A stretch of DNA of 64,000 nucleotides from Silanimonas sp. Its GTDB lineage: Bacteria; Pseudomonadota; Gammaproteobacteria; Xanthomonadales; Xanthomonadaceae. The translations under genes and the position numbers were made by a program. Numbering within the stretch: the first letter of the stretch is position 1; every line of letters begins with the position of its first letter. The stretch spans positions 62,001 to 126,000 of the forward strand of contig NZ_JAPZQK010000018.1 in NCBI RefSeq assembly GCF_027530345.1, written 5' to 3'. The notes beneath the pieces were generated by a model. The model saw only the letters and a program-made list of their open reading frames with translations. It was not told where the DNA came from and searched no databases. Positions 26,292 to 40,710 of this stretch are shown piece after piece.

Positions 26292-26672
26292 ATGGCCGTT
26301 GATCTGGATGGACTGTCGCCCAAGGAACTGGACGCCCTGATTTCGAAAGCCAAGCAGCGCAAGCAGACGCTGGCGAAGCGCTCCTCGCAGGCCGAGGTGA
26401 GCAAGGCGCTGGAGGCCACGGCCCGGAAGCACGGCTGGACGCTTTCCGAGCTTTTCGGCGCCAGCCGCGGCACGGGTGCTCCCAAGGTGGCGAAGGCCGC
26501 CAAGCCGGCCGCCGCACCGAAATCGCGCAAGTCGGCGACGAAGGGCACCAAGGTCGCGGCGAAGTACCGCCATCCGGAAACCGGCCAGACCTGGTCGGGC
26601 CGCGGCATCCTGCCGAAGTGGATGACCGAGGAGATCGCCAAGGGCCGCAAGCGCGAGGATTTCGCGATCTGA
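26292..26672 (+). CDS. H-NS family nucleoid-associated protein
   Basis: 126 aa. The N-terminal helix (LSPKELDALISKAKQRKQTL) is the oligomerisation part. A Lys/Ala-rich linker (about 60-90) leads to the C-terminal DNA-binding motif KYRHPETGQTWSGRGILPKW (about 92-111), which has the T/W-x-G-x-G-x-x-P signature of H-NS/MvaT-like AT-hook loops. Such proteins silence AT-rich foreign DNA. AAGGAG lies at the right distance upstream. A terminator follows and the ThrE gene is convergent. Confidence 0.92.
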   Translation: MAVDLDGLSPKELDALISKAKQRKQTLAKRSSQAEVSKALEATARKHGWTLSELFGASRGTGAPKVAKAAKPAAAPKSRKSATKGTKVAAKYRHPETGQTWSGRGILPKWMTEEIAKGRKREDFAI

Positions 26673-26700
26673 GTGCGGCCCCTCGCCCGCTCCACCCGTC

Positions 26701-26728
26701 GACGCCGGCCTCGCGCCGGCGTCGCCGT
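26701..26728. terminator. Terminator between the H-NS gene and the convergent exporter gene
   Basis: GACGCCGGC (26701-26709) and GCCGGCGTC (26715-26723) form a 9-bp stem followed by GCCGTTTTC on the plus strand. It ends the H-NS transcript and lies at the 3' end of the minus-strand gene too. Confidence 0.7.
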
Positions 26729-26730
26729 TT

Positions 26731-27978
26731 TCAGAGGTAACGGCGCGGCGGCACCAGCAGGTTGCCGAACAGCAAGCCCGCGACGAGGGCGATCAGGGCG
26801 CTCAACACCGCGACGGCGGTGTCGAGCCCCAGCACCACGTCACGCTCCATCACGAAGTTCAGGCTGCGGAAACCGACGCTGCCCGGCACCAGCAGGATGA
26901 TGCCGGACACCCGCAGCAGCGCCCCCGGCCGGCGGAAGATCCGCCCGAACGCGTTCGAGACCATCGCCACGCCGAGCCCCGCAAGGAACACGCCACCGGC
27001 GAACGCTTCCGACGACAGGCCCGGAATCTGGCCGCCGAGGCGCGTCAGCCCGTAGCCGATCCACGCCCCGGCCATCACCACGAGGAAATCCCGGCGCGCC
27101 GCGCCGAACAGCACGGCGAAGGCCGCCGAACCGACGAGCAAGCCTACCCATTCGGCCCAAGCCGGGAGCTGGGGCGCACTGATCAACTGCGGTTGCCACC
27201 CGAGGGCATGCGCCACTTGCGTGGCGACGATGGTGCCGAAGGTCAGTTTCAACAGGGCCACCGTGGCCCCGGCGAAGCGCGCCGTGCCCGAGGCCCAGTT
27301 CTGGCTGCTGAGTTCGGCCACCGCGGTGGTGAGCATCAGGCCGGGCATCAGCACGATCAGCGAGGCGATGACGACCGTCTGCAACGACAGCGGGGTGAGG
27401 AAGGCAGCGATCGCCGAGGCCGTCAGGGTGGCGAGCAGTGCGGCGATGGCGTCGGAGGCCTCGTGCAGTCGCGGACGGCTCGACGAGGCCACGCAGAGCA
27501 GGCCGATCATCAGCCCGATCACCGCGGACGCGGCGACATCCGCCCAACTGGTGCGCAGCAGGGCCGCGACCGAGCCCGAGGCCAAGCCGAACGCCAGCAC
27601 GGTGATCGCCAGCTTCTCCCGCCCCATCGGACGGTCGAGCGCCGTGAGCGCCTGAAGGCCTTCGTCCACCTCCATGCGGCCGTCGGTGACCCGCTCGGCG
27701 ATGTCGTCCACCATCGCCAGCGCCTTGAGGTTGATATCCCCGGGCGCGAGTCGGAGCACGCGGGTGATCTCGGCGCCATCGTTCTTCTGCGGGCTCGAGA
27801 ACGACAGGATGATGCCTGTCGGGTTACACCATATCTCGGTCCGCACGCCGAGGCGCTTCGACACCGTCAGCACCGCGCCTTCAAGGCGGTCGGTCGACAT
27901 CCCGCAGGCGTGCAGACGGCGCGCCAGGTCGATGATGAAATTGCAGCGCTGGCGGAAGGGGCTGGTGGCGGCACTCAT
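26731..27978 (-). CDS. Threonine/serine exporter family protein (ThrE-like, fused)
   Basis: 415 aa. Both halves of the ThrE fold are fused. The N-terminal half (FIIDLARRLHACGMSTDRLE, then VRTEIWCNPTGIILSFSS and REKLAITVLAFGLASGSVAA) is the DUF1212-type domain. The C-terminal half (about 270-415) is the DUF3815-type domain, with FLVVMAGAWIGYGLTRLGG and ILLVPGSVGFRSLNFV. About ten membrane helices are predicted. Corynebacterial ThrE exports threonine and serine; the substrate here is inferred. Start ATG 27978 (MSAATSPFRQ). It is divergent from the DMT transporter with 49 nt between them. Confidence 0.85.
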   Translation of the reverse strand: MSAATSPFRQRCNFIIDLARRLHACGMSTDRLEGAVLTVSKRLGVRTEIWCNPTGIILSFSSPQKNDGAEITRVLRLAPGDINLKALAMVDDIAERVTDGRMEVDEGLQALTALDRPMGREKLAITVLAFGLASGSVAALLRTSWADVAASAVIGLMIGLLCVASSSRPRLHEASDAIAALLATLTASAIAAFLTPLSLQTVVIASLIVLMPGLMLTTAVAELSSQNWASGTARFAGATVALLKLTFGTIVATQVAHALGWQPQLISAPQLPAWAEWVGLLVGSAAFAVLFGAARRDFLVVMAGAWIGYGLTRLGGQIPGLSSEAFAGGVFLAGLGVAMVSNAFGRIFRRPGALLRVSGIILLVPGSVGFRSLNFVMERDVVLGLDTAVAVLSALIALVAGLLFGNLLVPPRRYL

Positions 27979-28027
27979 GGCGCGAAAGCATGGCAGAAAG
28001 CCATGCCCATCAACGACAATGTCGCGC

Positions 28028-28912
28028 ATGGGCCTCGGTGAACTGCTTTCCTTGCTGTCCGCGGCCGTCTGGGCCGTGGGCGTGATCCTGTACCGCCAGC
28101 TTGGCGCGACGCTGCCGCCGCTGCAGTTGAACCTGCTGAAGAACAGCCTGGTGCTCGGCATGGTGCTGGTGAGCCTGCCACTGGTGCACGGCTTCGCCTT
28201 GCCCGATTTCAGCGCGAGCCAGCTGGGGCTGGCCCTGCTGAGCGGCTTCATCGGCATCGCCATCGCCGACACCCTGTACTTCCGCGCCCTGAACCAGTTG
28301 GGCGCCGGACGCATGGGCGTGCTGGGCAACTTCTACAGCCCGGCGGTGATCCTGCTCAGCGTGGTCTTCCTCGACGAGCGCCTGAGCGTCGTGCAGATGA
28401 TCGGCTTCGGCCTCGTCAGCCTCGGTGTGTATCTGGTCGCCGAGCGACGCCCCGACGATGCGGGCGGCGGCCGGGCTCTGCTCAAGGGATTGGCGATCGG
28501 CTTCTGCGCCATCCTGCTGATGGCCGTGGCCATCGTCCTCGTGAAGCGCACGCTCGAAGCCCAGCCGCTGATGTGGGTGACCGCGGTGCGCATGACCGGC
28601 GCCGTGGTCGGCCTCTGGGTACTGGCCCTTGTCTTCCGCCGTCGGCTCGGGCCGGCCTTGCCGCCGCTCGCCGGCGTGCCGTGGCGGAAACTGCTGATCG
28701 CGGCCTTCGTCGGGCAGTTCCTTTCGATGGTCTTCTGGCTCGGCGGCTACAAGTTCACCTCGGCCTCGGTGGCGGCTATCCTCAACGAGAGCGCGTCGGT
28801 CTTCATCCTGCTGCTGGCTTGGGCCTGGCTGAAGGAACCTCTGAGCCGTCGCGCGCTCGCCGGCGTGGCGCTCACGGTCGCCGGCGTGAGTTGCATGCTG
28901 CTGCCCGCCTGA
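28028..28912 (+). CDS. EamA/DMT-family transporter
   Basis: 294 aa with ten predicted membrane helices in two EamA repeats (about 1-140 and 152-294). MGLGELLSLLSAAVWAVGVI opens repeat 1. FIGIAIADTLYFRALNQLGA and YSPAVILLSVVFLDERLS end it. AILNESASVFILLLAWAWLK and EPLSRRALAGVALTVAGV close repeat 2. These drug/metabolite transporters export or import small metabolites; the substrate is unknown. The Mla operon starts 9 nt downstream and could be co-transcribed. Confidence 0.85.
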   Translation: MGLGELLSLLSAAVWAVGVILYRQLGATLPPLQLNLLKNSLVLGMVLVSLPLVHGFALPDFSASQLGLALLSGFIGIAIADTLYFRALNQLGAGRMGVLGNFYSPAVILLSVVFLDERLSVVQMIGFGLVSLGVYLVAERRPDDAGGGRALLKGLAIGFCAILLMAVAIVLVKRTLEAQPLMWVTAVRMTGAVVGLWVLALVFRRRLGPALPPLAGVPWRKLLIAAFVGQFLSMVFWLGGYKFTSASVAAILNESASVFILLLAWAWLKEPLSRRALAGVALTVAGVSCMLLPA

Positions 28913-28921
28913 AGGAGCCGA

Positions 28922-30037
28922 ATGGCCGAGACGCCGCACCTGCGCGAAGACCCCGATCAGACCGGGTGCTGGCGTGCCGGCGGCGATTGGACGCTGGCGC
29001 ATGCGGCCCGTCTGGAGGCCCTGCCTGCACCTCGCGGCGGCCCCGAAACCGCGCTGATCGACGCCCGCGGCATCGGCCAGATGGATGCCAGCGGCGCGAT
29101 GCTGCTTTGGCGGCTCTCGCGCGACGCGGGGCTTGACGGCGGGGACGCGCTGCGACTCCGCGAAGAGCACGCCCCGCTGTTCTCCGCGGTGCAAGGCATC
29201 TGCCTGAACCCACCACGCGCCGTGGTCAAGGACTACGGCGTTCGCGCCATGCTCTCGCGCATCGGCGCGACGGTGGAGGACTACACCCGTGAGGTGATCG
29301 CGCTGGTCGCCTTTGGCGGCGAAGCGCTGTTGACGGCGCTGCGCATCGGCTGGAACCCGCGGCGATGGCGCATCACCTCGACGATCGCCCACATGGAGTC
29401 GGTCGGGCTGGATGCCGTGCCACTGGTGCTGCTGCTCAGCTTCATGGTCGGCGCCGTCGTGGCCTTCCTCGGCGCCGAGGTGCTGGCGGAGTTCGGTGCC
29501 GAGATCTACGTCGTCGAACTGATCGGCATCAGCTTCCTCCGCGAGTTCGGCGTGCTGCTCACCGCCGTGCTGCTCGCCGGCCGAACCGCGAGCGCCTTCA
29601 CTGCCCAGATCGGCGCGATGCAATCGGGCGAGGAAATCGACGCCATCCGCACCCTCGGTCTCGACCCGATGGAACTGCTGGTCTTGCCGCGCGTCGTCGC
29701 GCTTGTGCTGATGCTGCCGCTGCTCACCTTCCTCGCCATGATGGCGGGCATCGCCGGCGGCGTGACCATCGGAACGACGATGCTCGGCATCTCGCCGGAG
29801 ATGTTCATCGCCCGGCTGCACGAAACCATCGAAGTCCGGCATTTCTTCACCGGCATGGCGAAGGCCCCGGTGTTCGCCCTAGTCATCGGCCTGATCGGCT
29901 GCCTCGAAGGCATGCAGGTGCAGGGCACCGCGCAGTCGGTGGGCGAACGCACGACCTCCAGCGTCGTGCAGACGATCTCGCTGGTCATCGTCATCGATGC
30001 CTTCGCCGCGCTGTGGTTCATGGAGATGGGCTGGTGA
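28922..30037 (+). CDS. MlaE-family permease with N-terminal STAS (MlaB-like) domain
   Basis: 371 aa. Residues 1-105 are a STAS domain (GDWTLAHAARLEALPAP, ALIDARGIGQMDASGAMLL), the role played by separate MlaB in E. coli. Residues 110-371 are the MlaE permease (SVGLDAVPLVLLLSFMVGAV, FLREFGVLLTAVLLAGRTAS, FTAQIGAMQSGEEIDAIRTL, GLDPMELLVLPRVVALVLML). It is the inner-membrane part of an ABC system moving phospholipids or other lipids between membranes. Its TGA overlaps the GTG of the ATPase gene. Confidence 0.88.
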   Translation: MAETPHLREDPDQTGCWRAGGDWTLAHAARLEALPAPRGGPETALIDARGIGQMDASGAMLLWRLSRDAGLDGGDALRLREEHAPLFSAVQGICLNPPRAVVKDYGVRAMLSRIGATVEDYTREVIALVAFGGEALLTALRIGWNPRRWRITSTIAHMESVGLDAVPLVLLLSFMVGAVVAFLGAEVLAEFGAEIYVVELIGISFLREFGVLLTAVLLAGRTASAFTAQIGAMQSGEEIDAIRTLGLDPMELLVLPRVVALVLMLPLLTFLAMMAGIAGGVTIGTTMLGISPEMFIARLHETIEVRHFFTGMAKAPVFALVIGLIGCLEGMQVQGTAQSVGERTTSSVVQTISLVIVIDAFAALWFMEMGW

Positions 30038-30840
30038 GCGCCGCCAAGGTCCCTGTGAAGCCCCGCCCCTGCGATTTCTCCACGCCGGCGATCGAAGTGC
30101 GCGGCCTCGTGAACGCCTTCGGCTCGCAGGTCGTGCACGACGGCGTCGACCTGACGGTGAACCGTGGCGAGATCGTCGGGGTGGTCGGCGGTTCGGGTTC
30201 GGGCAAGTCGGTACTGATGCGCGCCATCCTCGGTCTGCGGCGCCCACAAGCCGGCTCGGTGCGGGTGTTCGGCATCGACGCGCTGGCCGACGACGAAGCC
30301 AGCCGACTGGCCATCGAGACGCAGACCGGCGTGCTGTTCCAGGGCGGCGCGCTGTTCTCCTCGCTGAGCGTGCTCGAGAACATCATGGTGCCGCTCAAGG
30401 AGCACCACGAACTCTCCGACGACCTGATGCACGCGCTGTGCTGGATGAAGATGCGCCTCGCCGGCCTACCCTCCTCGGCGGCCGAGAAGCTCCCCGCCCA
30501 GCTCTCCGGCGGCATGAAGAAGCGCGCGGGCTTGGCACGAGCGCTCGCCCTCGACCCGCCCCTGCTCTTCCTCGACGAACCCACCGCCGGCCTCGATCCC
30601 ATCGGCGCCGCCGCCTTCGACGACCTCATCCTCAACCTCAAGCGCTCGCTGGGCTTGACGGTGTTCCTCATCACCCACGATCTCGACACGCTGTACGCCA
30701 TCTGCGACCGCGTGGCCGTGCTGGCCGACCGCAAGGTCGTCGCCTGTGCGCCGATCGCCGAGATCGAACGCTTCGAGCACCCCTGGGTGCAGGAGTACTT
30801 CCACGGACCGCGCGGCCGCGCCGCGCGACGCGAGGCCTGA
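30034..30840 (+). CDS. MlaF-type lipid transport ATPase
   Basis: 268 aa from a GTG overlapping the permease stop. Walker A is GGSGSGKS (52-59), the Q-loop region is TGVLFQGGALFSSLSVLENI, the signature LSGGMKKRAGLARALALD, Walker B LLFLDEPTAGLDP and the H-loop LITHDLDT. The GALFSSLSV stretch and the LSGGM(K/R)KR signature are typical of MlaF. It powers the MlaE-like permease. The last 20 residues are basic and non-conserved. Confidence 0.92.
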   Translation: MSAAKVPVKPRPCDFSTPAIEVRGLVNAFGSQVVHDGVDLTVNRGEIVGVVGGSGSGKSVLMRAILGLRRPQAGSVRVFGIDALADDEASRLAIETQTGVLFQGGALFSSLSVLENIMVPLKEHHELSDDLMHALCWMKMRLAGLPSSAAEKLPAQLSGGMKKRAGLARALALDPPLLFLDEPTAGLDPIGAAAFDDLILNLKRSLGLTVFLITHDLDTLYAICDRVAVLADRKVVACAPIAEIERFEHPWVQEYFHGPRGRAARREA

Positions 30841-30843
30841 ACC

Positions 30844-31803
30844 ATGGAAACCAAAGCCCACCACGTGTTGATCGGCGCCTTCACCCTCGCGGTGGCGGTG
30901 CTGGCGATGCTGTTCGCCCTCTGGGCGGCGAAAACGGTCTCCGACCGCCAATGGGACGAGTACGAAGTCGTCTTCACCGAAGCCGTCACTGGCCTCACGC
31001 GCGGCGGCGTGGTGCAGTACAACGGCATCGCCGTGGGTGACGTCACCGAACTGAAACTCGACGCCGCCGACCCGAGCAAGGTGGTCGCCCGCATCCGCGT
31101 CGGCGCCGGCACGCCGGTAAAGACCGACACGACGGCGAAGCTCGCCTTCGTCGGCCTGACGGGCCTGGTGCAGATCCAGCTCAGCGGCGGCAGCCCGCAG
31201 AGCCCGATGCTCAAGGACGCTCGCGAGGGCGAGGACGGCCTGCCGCGGATCGCCGCTCAGGAGTCGGCCTTCGCGAAGCTGCTGAACTCTTCCGAAGACA
31301 TCACCACGACCGCCAGCGACGTGCTCATCCGCATCAACCGGATGTTGAACGACGAGACGGTGGAGAACGTCTCGAAGACGATGGCCAACCTCGAGCAGGT
31401 CACCGGGACGCTCGCGGCCGAGCGCGGCGAGATCGCCCAGCTGCTGCGCGATGCACGCTCCTCGGCCGAACGTCTCGATCGCGTGCTGGCCACCGCCGAA
31501 AGCACGATGGGCGGGCTCGACCGCAGCGTCGCCGCGCTCGACAAGGACCTGCCGCAGATCCTCACCAAGCTCGACCGGACGCTCACCGAGTTCGAGGCGC
31601 TGTCGGGCAACGCGAATGCCTTGGTCGCCGAGAACCGCGGCGCCGTGCAGCAGTTCAGCCGCGACGGCCTCACCCAGGTCGGGCCGACGCTTGCCGAATT
31701 GCGTAGCGTGCTGCGGCAGTTGAACCGCGCCGCAGCCAAGATCGAAGAACGCCCGTCCAGCCTCGTGCTGGGCAGCTCCACGCCCGAGGAGTTCACGCCG
31801 TGA
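30844..31803 (+). CDS. MlaD-like MCE-domain lipid-binding protein
   Basis: 319 aa. One N-terminal membrane helix (VLIGAFTLAVAVLAMLFALW, about 8-28) is followed by a single MCE domain (about 37-115; VTGLTRGGVVQYNGIAVGDV, AFVGLTGLVQIQLSGG). A long helical, coiled-coil-like region (about 145-295) and a short tail complete it. MCE proteins form hexameric rings that bind lipids in the periplasm. This longer form with a helical extension resembles the MlaD/Ttg2C versions outside enterobacteria that may form a tube. Its stop overlaps the GTG of the next gene. Confidence 0.9.
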   Translation: METKAHHVLIGAFTLAVAVLAMLFALWAAKTVSDRQWDEYEVVFTEAVTGLTRGGVVQYNGIAVGDVTELKLDAADPSKVVARIRVGAGTPVKTDTTAKLAFVGLTGLVQIQLSGGSPQSPMLKDAREGEDGLPRIAAQESAFAKLLNSSEDITTTASDVLIRINRMLNDETVENVSKTMANLEQVTGTLAAERGEIAQLLRDARSSAERLDRVLATAESTMGGLDRSVAALDKDLPQILTKLDRTLTEFEALSGNANALVAENRGAVQQFSRDGLTQVGPTLAELRSVLRQLNRAAAKIEERPSSLVLGSSTPEEFTP

Positions 31804-32411
31804 GCCTGCGCCGCACCGCCCTGCCCCTCGCTCTCGCGGCCTCGCTCGCGGGCTGCCTCTCCATCGGCGACAAAGCCGATCTCGTGGTCTACGCCCCGCA
31901 GGTTTCGGTGGTGCCGGACGAATCGTGGCCGACGCTCGACCGCACGCTGGCGATCGCCGAGCCGAATGCGAGCACCCTGCTCGATAGCAACCGCATCGCC
32001 GTGCGGCCCAAGCCGGCGACGCTGCAGGTCTACGGCGGCGCGATCTGGGCCGACAGCGCACCCGACCTCGTGCAATCGGCGCTGGTCGACAGCTTCGCGG
32101 ACCACGGGCACTTCCGCGCCGTGGTGCGGCCCACCGACGGGCTGGGCGCCGACCTGCTGCTGCGCCTCGACCTGCGCCACTTCGAGGCGGCCTACGCCGA
32201 GGACGCGAAGACGCCGACCGTCGTCGTGGAGCTGCAGGCCACGCTTGTCGACCAGCGAACGCACCAGGTGATCGGCAGCCGTCGGTTCCGCGCGGAGCAG
32301 TCCACCGAGCGCGAGAAGCTTCCCTCGGTGGTGCCTGCGTTCGAAGCCGCCCTCGGCGAGGTGGCCACGGCGATGCTGCCCTGGGTCCTCGAGACCGCGA
32401 AGGGCGACTGA
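31800..32411 (+). CDS. ABC-type transport auxiliary lipoprotein (PqiC-like)
   Basis: 203 aa from a GTG start overlapping the MCE gene. A lipoprotein signal with lipobox LAASLAGC (Cys19) is followed by VVYAPQVSVVPDESWPTLDR, NRIAVRPKPATLQVYGGAIW, APDLVQSALVDSFADHGHFR and VELQATLVDQRTHQVIGSRR. This is the PqiC/YmbA-like domain found with MCE operons, anchored in a membrane leaflet facing the periplasm. It closes the four-gene operon; no MlaC or MlaA gene adjoins it. Confidence 0.85.
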   Translation: MSLRRTALPLALAASLAGCLSIGDKADLVVYAPQVSVVPDESWPTLDRTLAIAEPNASTLLDSNRIAVRPKPATLQVYGGAIWADSAPDLVQSALVDSFADHGHFRAVVRPTDGLGADLLLRLDLRHFEAAYAEDAKTPTVVVELQATLVDQRTHQVIGSRRFRAEQSTEREKLPSVVPAFEAALGEVATAMLPWVLETAKGD

Positions 32412-32430
32412 GCCCGCGTTGCGCGGGCTC
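32410..32430. terminator. Hairpin between the lipoprotein gene and the convergent M64 gene
   Basis: GAGCCCGCG and CGCGGGCTC form a 9-bp stem with a 3-nt loop, at the 3' ends of two convergent genes that are 25 nt apart. It lacks a T-run on either strand, so it may be a weak bidirectional terminator. Confidence 0.5.
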
Positions 32431-32436
32431 GCGCCT

Positions 32437-35400
32437 TCAGTTCCCCGCGCAGCCCTGCAGAGTACCGAGCGGCGTCACCGTGTCGTTCGCCACCCACGTA
32501 CCCGGCACGCCGGCCGTGTAGGTGCCGCTGAGCTGGATGCGCTGCAGCGTGCCGCTGCCCACCGTGCGTGTCAGCGTGCCCACCGTGCTGCGCACCGGGT
32601 TGCCCGTGCGGTTGCAGAGCGGGCAGGCACCGGTGTTCTGCGCCAGCGTCAGCGTCTCGGTCGCCGCGCCAATGCCACTCCGCTCCGCGATCAGGTAGCG
32701 GGGCACGCCCTGGGCGTCGTAGCCGAACACCGTGTAGAACTCGTAGTTTGGGAACAACTGCACGCTGTAGCCCGAACCCGCCCGTGCCGGATCGAACCAG
32801 TGGCCGCTGGCATTCAGTGGCGCCCCCGCGAAGGCCGGGCAACCGCCACCGAAGTTCTCGTAGGCCTCGCTGCCGGTCTCACCGTCGAGCGTGTAACTGA
32901 AGGTGAAGGCACTCGTCGAACGCGGCGTCACCGTCGCTTCGCCCACCGGCGTCAAGAAGTTGCTGCTGCCATTCCATGCGCTGCGGAAGATCGTGCCGCG
33001 CCAGAGGCCGGTGGCGCCTGGCGCCGCGCCCTGCAGGTAGTACCAGGTGGTCGTCCCGTCCTGCAGGTAGGTGTACCAGAGGCCCGCCCACTGGCTGCCC
33101 GCGGGGTACAGGAACAGCCCGTTGCCCGAGCGCTGCGGGTTGAAAAAGCCACCGGGGCGAAGCGCGGGTCCGTTGCCCGTGAGCGTCGCGCGCACCGTCA
33201 GGTCAGCCGTGGCGCCGGTGGCGTTCACCGGCGTCACGTACCAGCGTCCGGCGGCGGGATTGTTGACCGTGAGCGATTCATTGCCCGAGGGCGTGGTGGC
33301 ACTCGCGGTCGCAAGGTTGCGGGCCGGCGCGTTCGGCACCGTCGGCGTCGCGCTGCTGGCCACGAGGGTGTCCACCCGCGCGAGGTGCAGGTCGACGTTC
33401 GCCGCGCTGCTCGTGGTGACATCGAGGCGCGCCAAGCCCGGCGGAACGTCGATGTACAGCCCCTCGTTCGCCGCCGAACCGGCCAAGGCCATCGCGTGGT
33501 CGATGCCGCTCTGCAAGGCAAAGGGCACCGCTGCGCCCGCCGAACGCTCGATCCGCACCGGCACCCAGCCCAGCGAGGTGTTCGCGTCCGACCTCACTTC
33601 CAGCCAGCCGCCGCGCACCTGGCCCGGCGCCAGCGTGGCGTCGTTCCAGACCAGGCGCATCGGGAACCCCGCATTGACCGCCACAGAACCGGGGCCCGTG
33701 GCAACCAGCTGCCGCTGGGCCAGCGGACGATCCACCGGCACCTCGAACAGTTCCGCCCGCGCGCTCTGAGCCCCGCTGCGCGAGTGCAGTCGCACCCAAT
33801 AGCGAGCCGTCGCATTGGCCGCCTGGTTCACCACCAGCTCGCAGCGCTCCGCCACCGACGACATCGCTGCCGCGCACGCGACTTCGCTGCTGTCGGCCTG
33901 GCCGTTGTTGTTGGCGTCCAGCCCGAGGTAGACGTCGACATCGCCGCCGGACACCGAACGCGCGTCGACGAACACCCGCCAGGCGCGAGCCGAGGTCGAG
34001 GCGGCGAACGTGCGCAGTGTCGTCTCGGCACCGCCCGCATCGAAGGGCGTCTCCGGCGTCGAATCCACCGTCAGCGACGACGACACCACCACCGGCGCCA
34101 CCAGACCATGCGCGTCGAAGCGGGCGGCAGGCAGCGCCGAAAGTCCCGACATCGACACGATCTGGTGGCCACGGTCACGGCTCACCGAGAGCGACACATT
34201 GTTCTCCTCCACCGGTAGTCGGAGGAATTGCACGTTTGCCTCGCTGCAACGTCCGCCCACCTCACAAAGGCGATAGCGCAGGTTGTCCTCCCCCAGCGTG
34301 GATCCCGGCGTATAGAGCACCCGATCATCCGACACGTCCTGCGGAGTGCCGTTGGTCGACACAGAGGCCGATCCTCGGCTTGGGGGAACCACCACGCTGA
34401 GGCTTCCCCCGACGAGGCGGGCAGCGGTAACCACGTCGTTGTCCAAGACCTGCACCGTCGCCTGCGTGCTGGCCCTGCCGATCGAAACGCGATCGGCGCG
34501 GGCAGCGAACGCCGGGATGCCGCCATCGTCATCGAGGATGGTCACCAAGCCTTCGCCATCGCCGATCAATGCATTGACTGGAGCGCTCGCGACGACGCGG
34601 AATCGTTCATCGGATTCCGGCATCGAATCGCCGTTGACGACCACCGTGAACACCGCCGAGGTCTGCCCCGCGGGCACGGTGACGGCCGCAGTGCGCGCCA
34701 CGTAGTCCCCCGGCTGCGCGGCGGAGTCGTCGGCCGTGGACAGGGTGACCGAGACCCCTCCGGCAGGTGCGGGCGCGGAGAGTTGCAGGGACACGTCCAC
34801 GCTGCGTGTGCCGCTGTTGCCTTCGGTGACGCTGGCATCACCCACGCTGGCCGTCGCGAGTCCGCTGTTCGACACGTTGACGTTCCAGATTCGCCGATGC
34901 ACGAGATCCGAACCCGCCATCGCCGCACGGACGAGCGCCGTCGTGTCAGTGGCGCGCAATTCGACCTGCCGCGTCGCCGGGCCACCGGTGCCGGGCTGGA
35001 AGGTGAAACTGGTTCCGTTCGCGCCGTTCACGGCCACGCCGTCGACGTACCACTGAAGGCTCACCGAATCGGGCTGCGGGCGCAGCACGCTCGCGGAGAA
35101 CACTTGGGAGCCACCAGTCGCGACATTGACGGTGGTCGCCGTGGACGGGCTTTCGCTGCCCGGTTCGATAAGGTCGATGCCGGCCGATGGCGTGCCCCAG
35201 CCACCGCGATACAAGCGCAACACGTACTCCTGCGAGCACACGGAGCAGAACTGCCCGCCGAGGCTGCGCATCGCGCAGTTGTTCGCGGGTCGGTGCATGC
35301 CGGTGGTCTGGTAGCGCGCACCGACGAACAGTCCGATGCCCGGCGTCCCAGCTGGCGTGGGGATCGCGTTGCCGGGCGTGATCCACGAGGCCCACTTGAT

Positions 35401-36551
35401 GCTTCCGGCAATGGTCTGGTCGGTGACGTTCGCTTCGCAGGCGCGCGTGCCGCTGACATCGCTGCAGGCCGGGAAGCCGGGATAAGCGGTGGTGTATTCG
35501 TCGGCCAGTCGATGGAAGGTGTGGCCATACTCGTGCACCACGATCAACCGCGCGCTGGTGTTGGTGGTCGTGACCGAGATGCTGCCGCCCGCGCCGCCGT
35601 AGACCGGGTCGTTGACCAGGACGATGATCTCGTCCCAGTTCGGGCTGGCGCTGGCGGCCGCCAGCACCTTGCTGTTGTTTACCGTGACCAAGCGGTGGAT
35701 CTGGCTGGTGCAAAAGCGCCCGTCGAAGGCGGTGTCGACGAAGGTGTTGGCGCGCGGGTCGGTCTGCGCGGCCGTCTCGGCGCAGCAGCTCGTGGTCGTG
35801 CAGCCGGCCTGGTAAGGCGGATGGTCGGCGCCGCTCTGCGCCGAGGCGGTGAACAGCGAGGTCCAGTTCACGAAGCTCGCGTACTCGCGGTAGGGCGAGA
35901 AGCCGAACATCGACACGCGCATGTTCTCGACGTCGGTGGCGAAGGTCGACGCCTCGGCGGCGGTGTAGCCGTCGCCCATCACCAGCACATCGACGCGGTT
36001 CGACGAGGGGCCGCTGGCGGTGCCGCGGTCGCCGCCCGAGGCGCTCTGCGGCTGGGCCTCGGGCACCGAAGGAATCGGCAGCGAGGCGGCTTCGCGCTCC
36101 ACGATGCCGAGATCGAGCGTGCTCTCGCGGCCGAGATTCGACAGCGTCAGCTCGCCGCCGACACCCGCCGGGACGCGCACCACGAAGGCGCGCTCGGCGT
36201 CGGGCGCCACGCGGCTTTCGATGGCGCCGTCGACACCATTGGCGGCGAACTCGCCGCGGATGAAGCGCGGCACCTCGACGACGGTGCGCCAACCTTCGGC
36301 CTCGACGACGAGCTGGTCGGGGTTCGCGCGGGCCAGCGCCAGCGCACCGGCGCTGTCCACCGCGCGATCACCCTCCAGCGCCACGCGCCGATGGAAGACG
36401 GTCTCGGGTCGGCCTTCGGCGTCGAGGCGCACGACGAGGTAATGCCCCGCAAGATCCTCCTGGGCCGGCAGGGCGACGGCGGGGGCCAGCACCCCTGCTG
36501 CGGCGATGACCAAGCCGCCCCGGAGGACGCCGCGCACCCTTGCGCCGCCGC

Positions 36552-36555
<4 letters not shown>
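32437..36555 (-). CDS. Secreted M64-family metallopeptidase with multi-domain C-terminus
   Basis: 1372 aa from a GTG at 36555 that overlaps the stop of the upstream subtilase gene (GTGA). A signal peptide lies at about 10-30. The M64 (IgA peptidase) domain spans about 185-475 and holds the zinc motif HEYGHTFHRLADEY (341-354) after RVDVLVMGDGYTAAEASTFA. Next come an Ig-like segment, a Calx-beta domain (SVTEGNSGTRSVDVSLQLSA, ending VTILDDD), a cadherin-like stretch, and a PPC domain (ending NNPAAGRWYVTPVNATGAT). Two copies of the shared beta module close it (GGFFNPQRSGNGLFLYPAGS and HWFDPARAGSGYSVQLFPNY), with Cys motifs GGGCP, CPLC and a terminal LQGC. An exported protease; targets unknown. 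Confidence 0.85.
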
Positions 36556-40630
<4,075 letters not shown>

Positions 40631-40710
40631 CACGGGGGCGGCATCCTTCGCAGACCGTCCGATGTTAACCAAGCGCGTTCTCCGGCTGGTCAACGGTTCA
40701 CGGCGTCCGT

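Noticed and set aside
28010-29842. A 610-codon His/Glu/Gln-rich frame on the minus strand opposite the DMT and MlaE genes
   Set aside because: Typical shadow composition; both genes on the plus strand have clear membrane-protein motifs.
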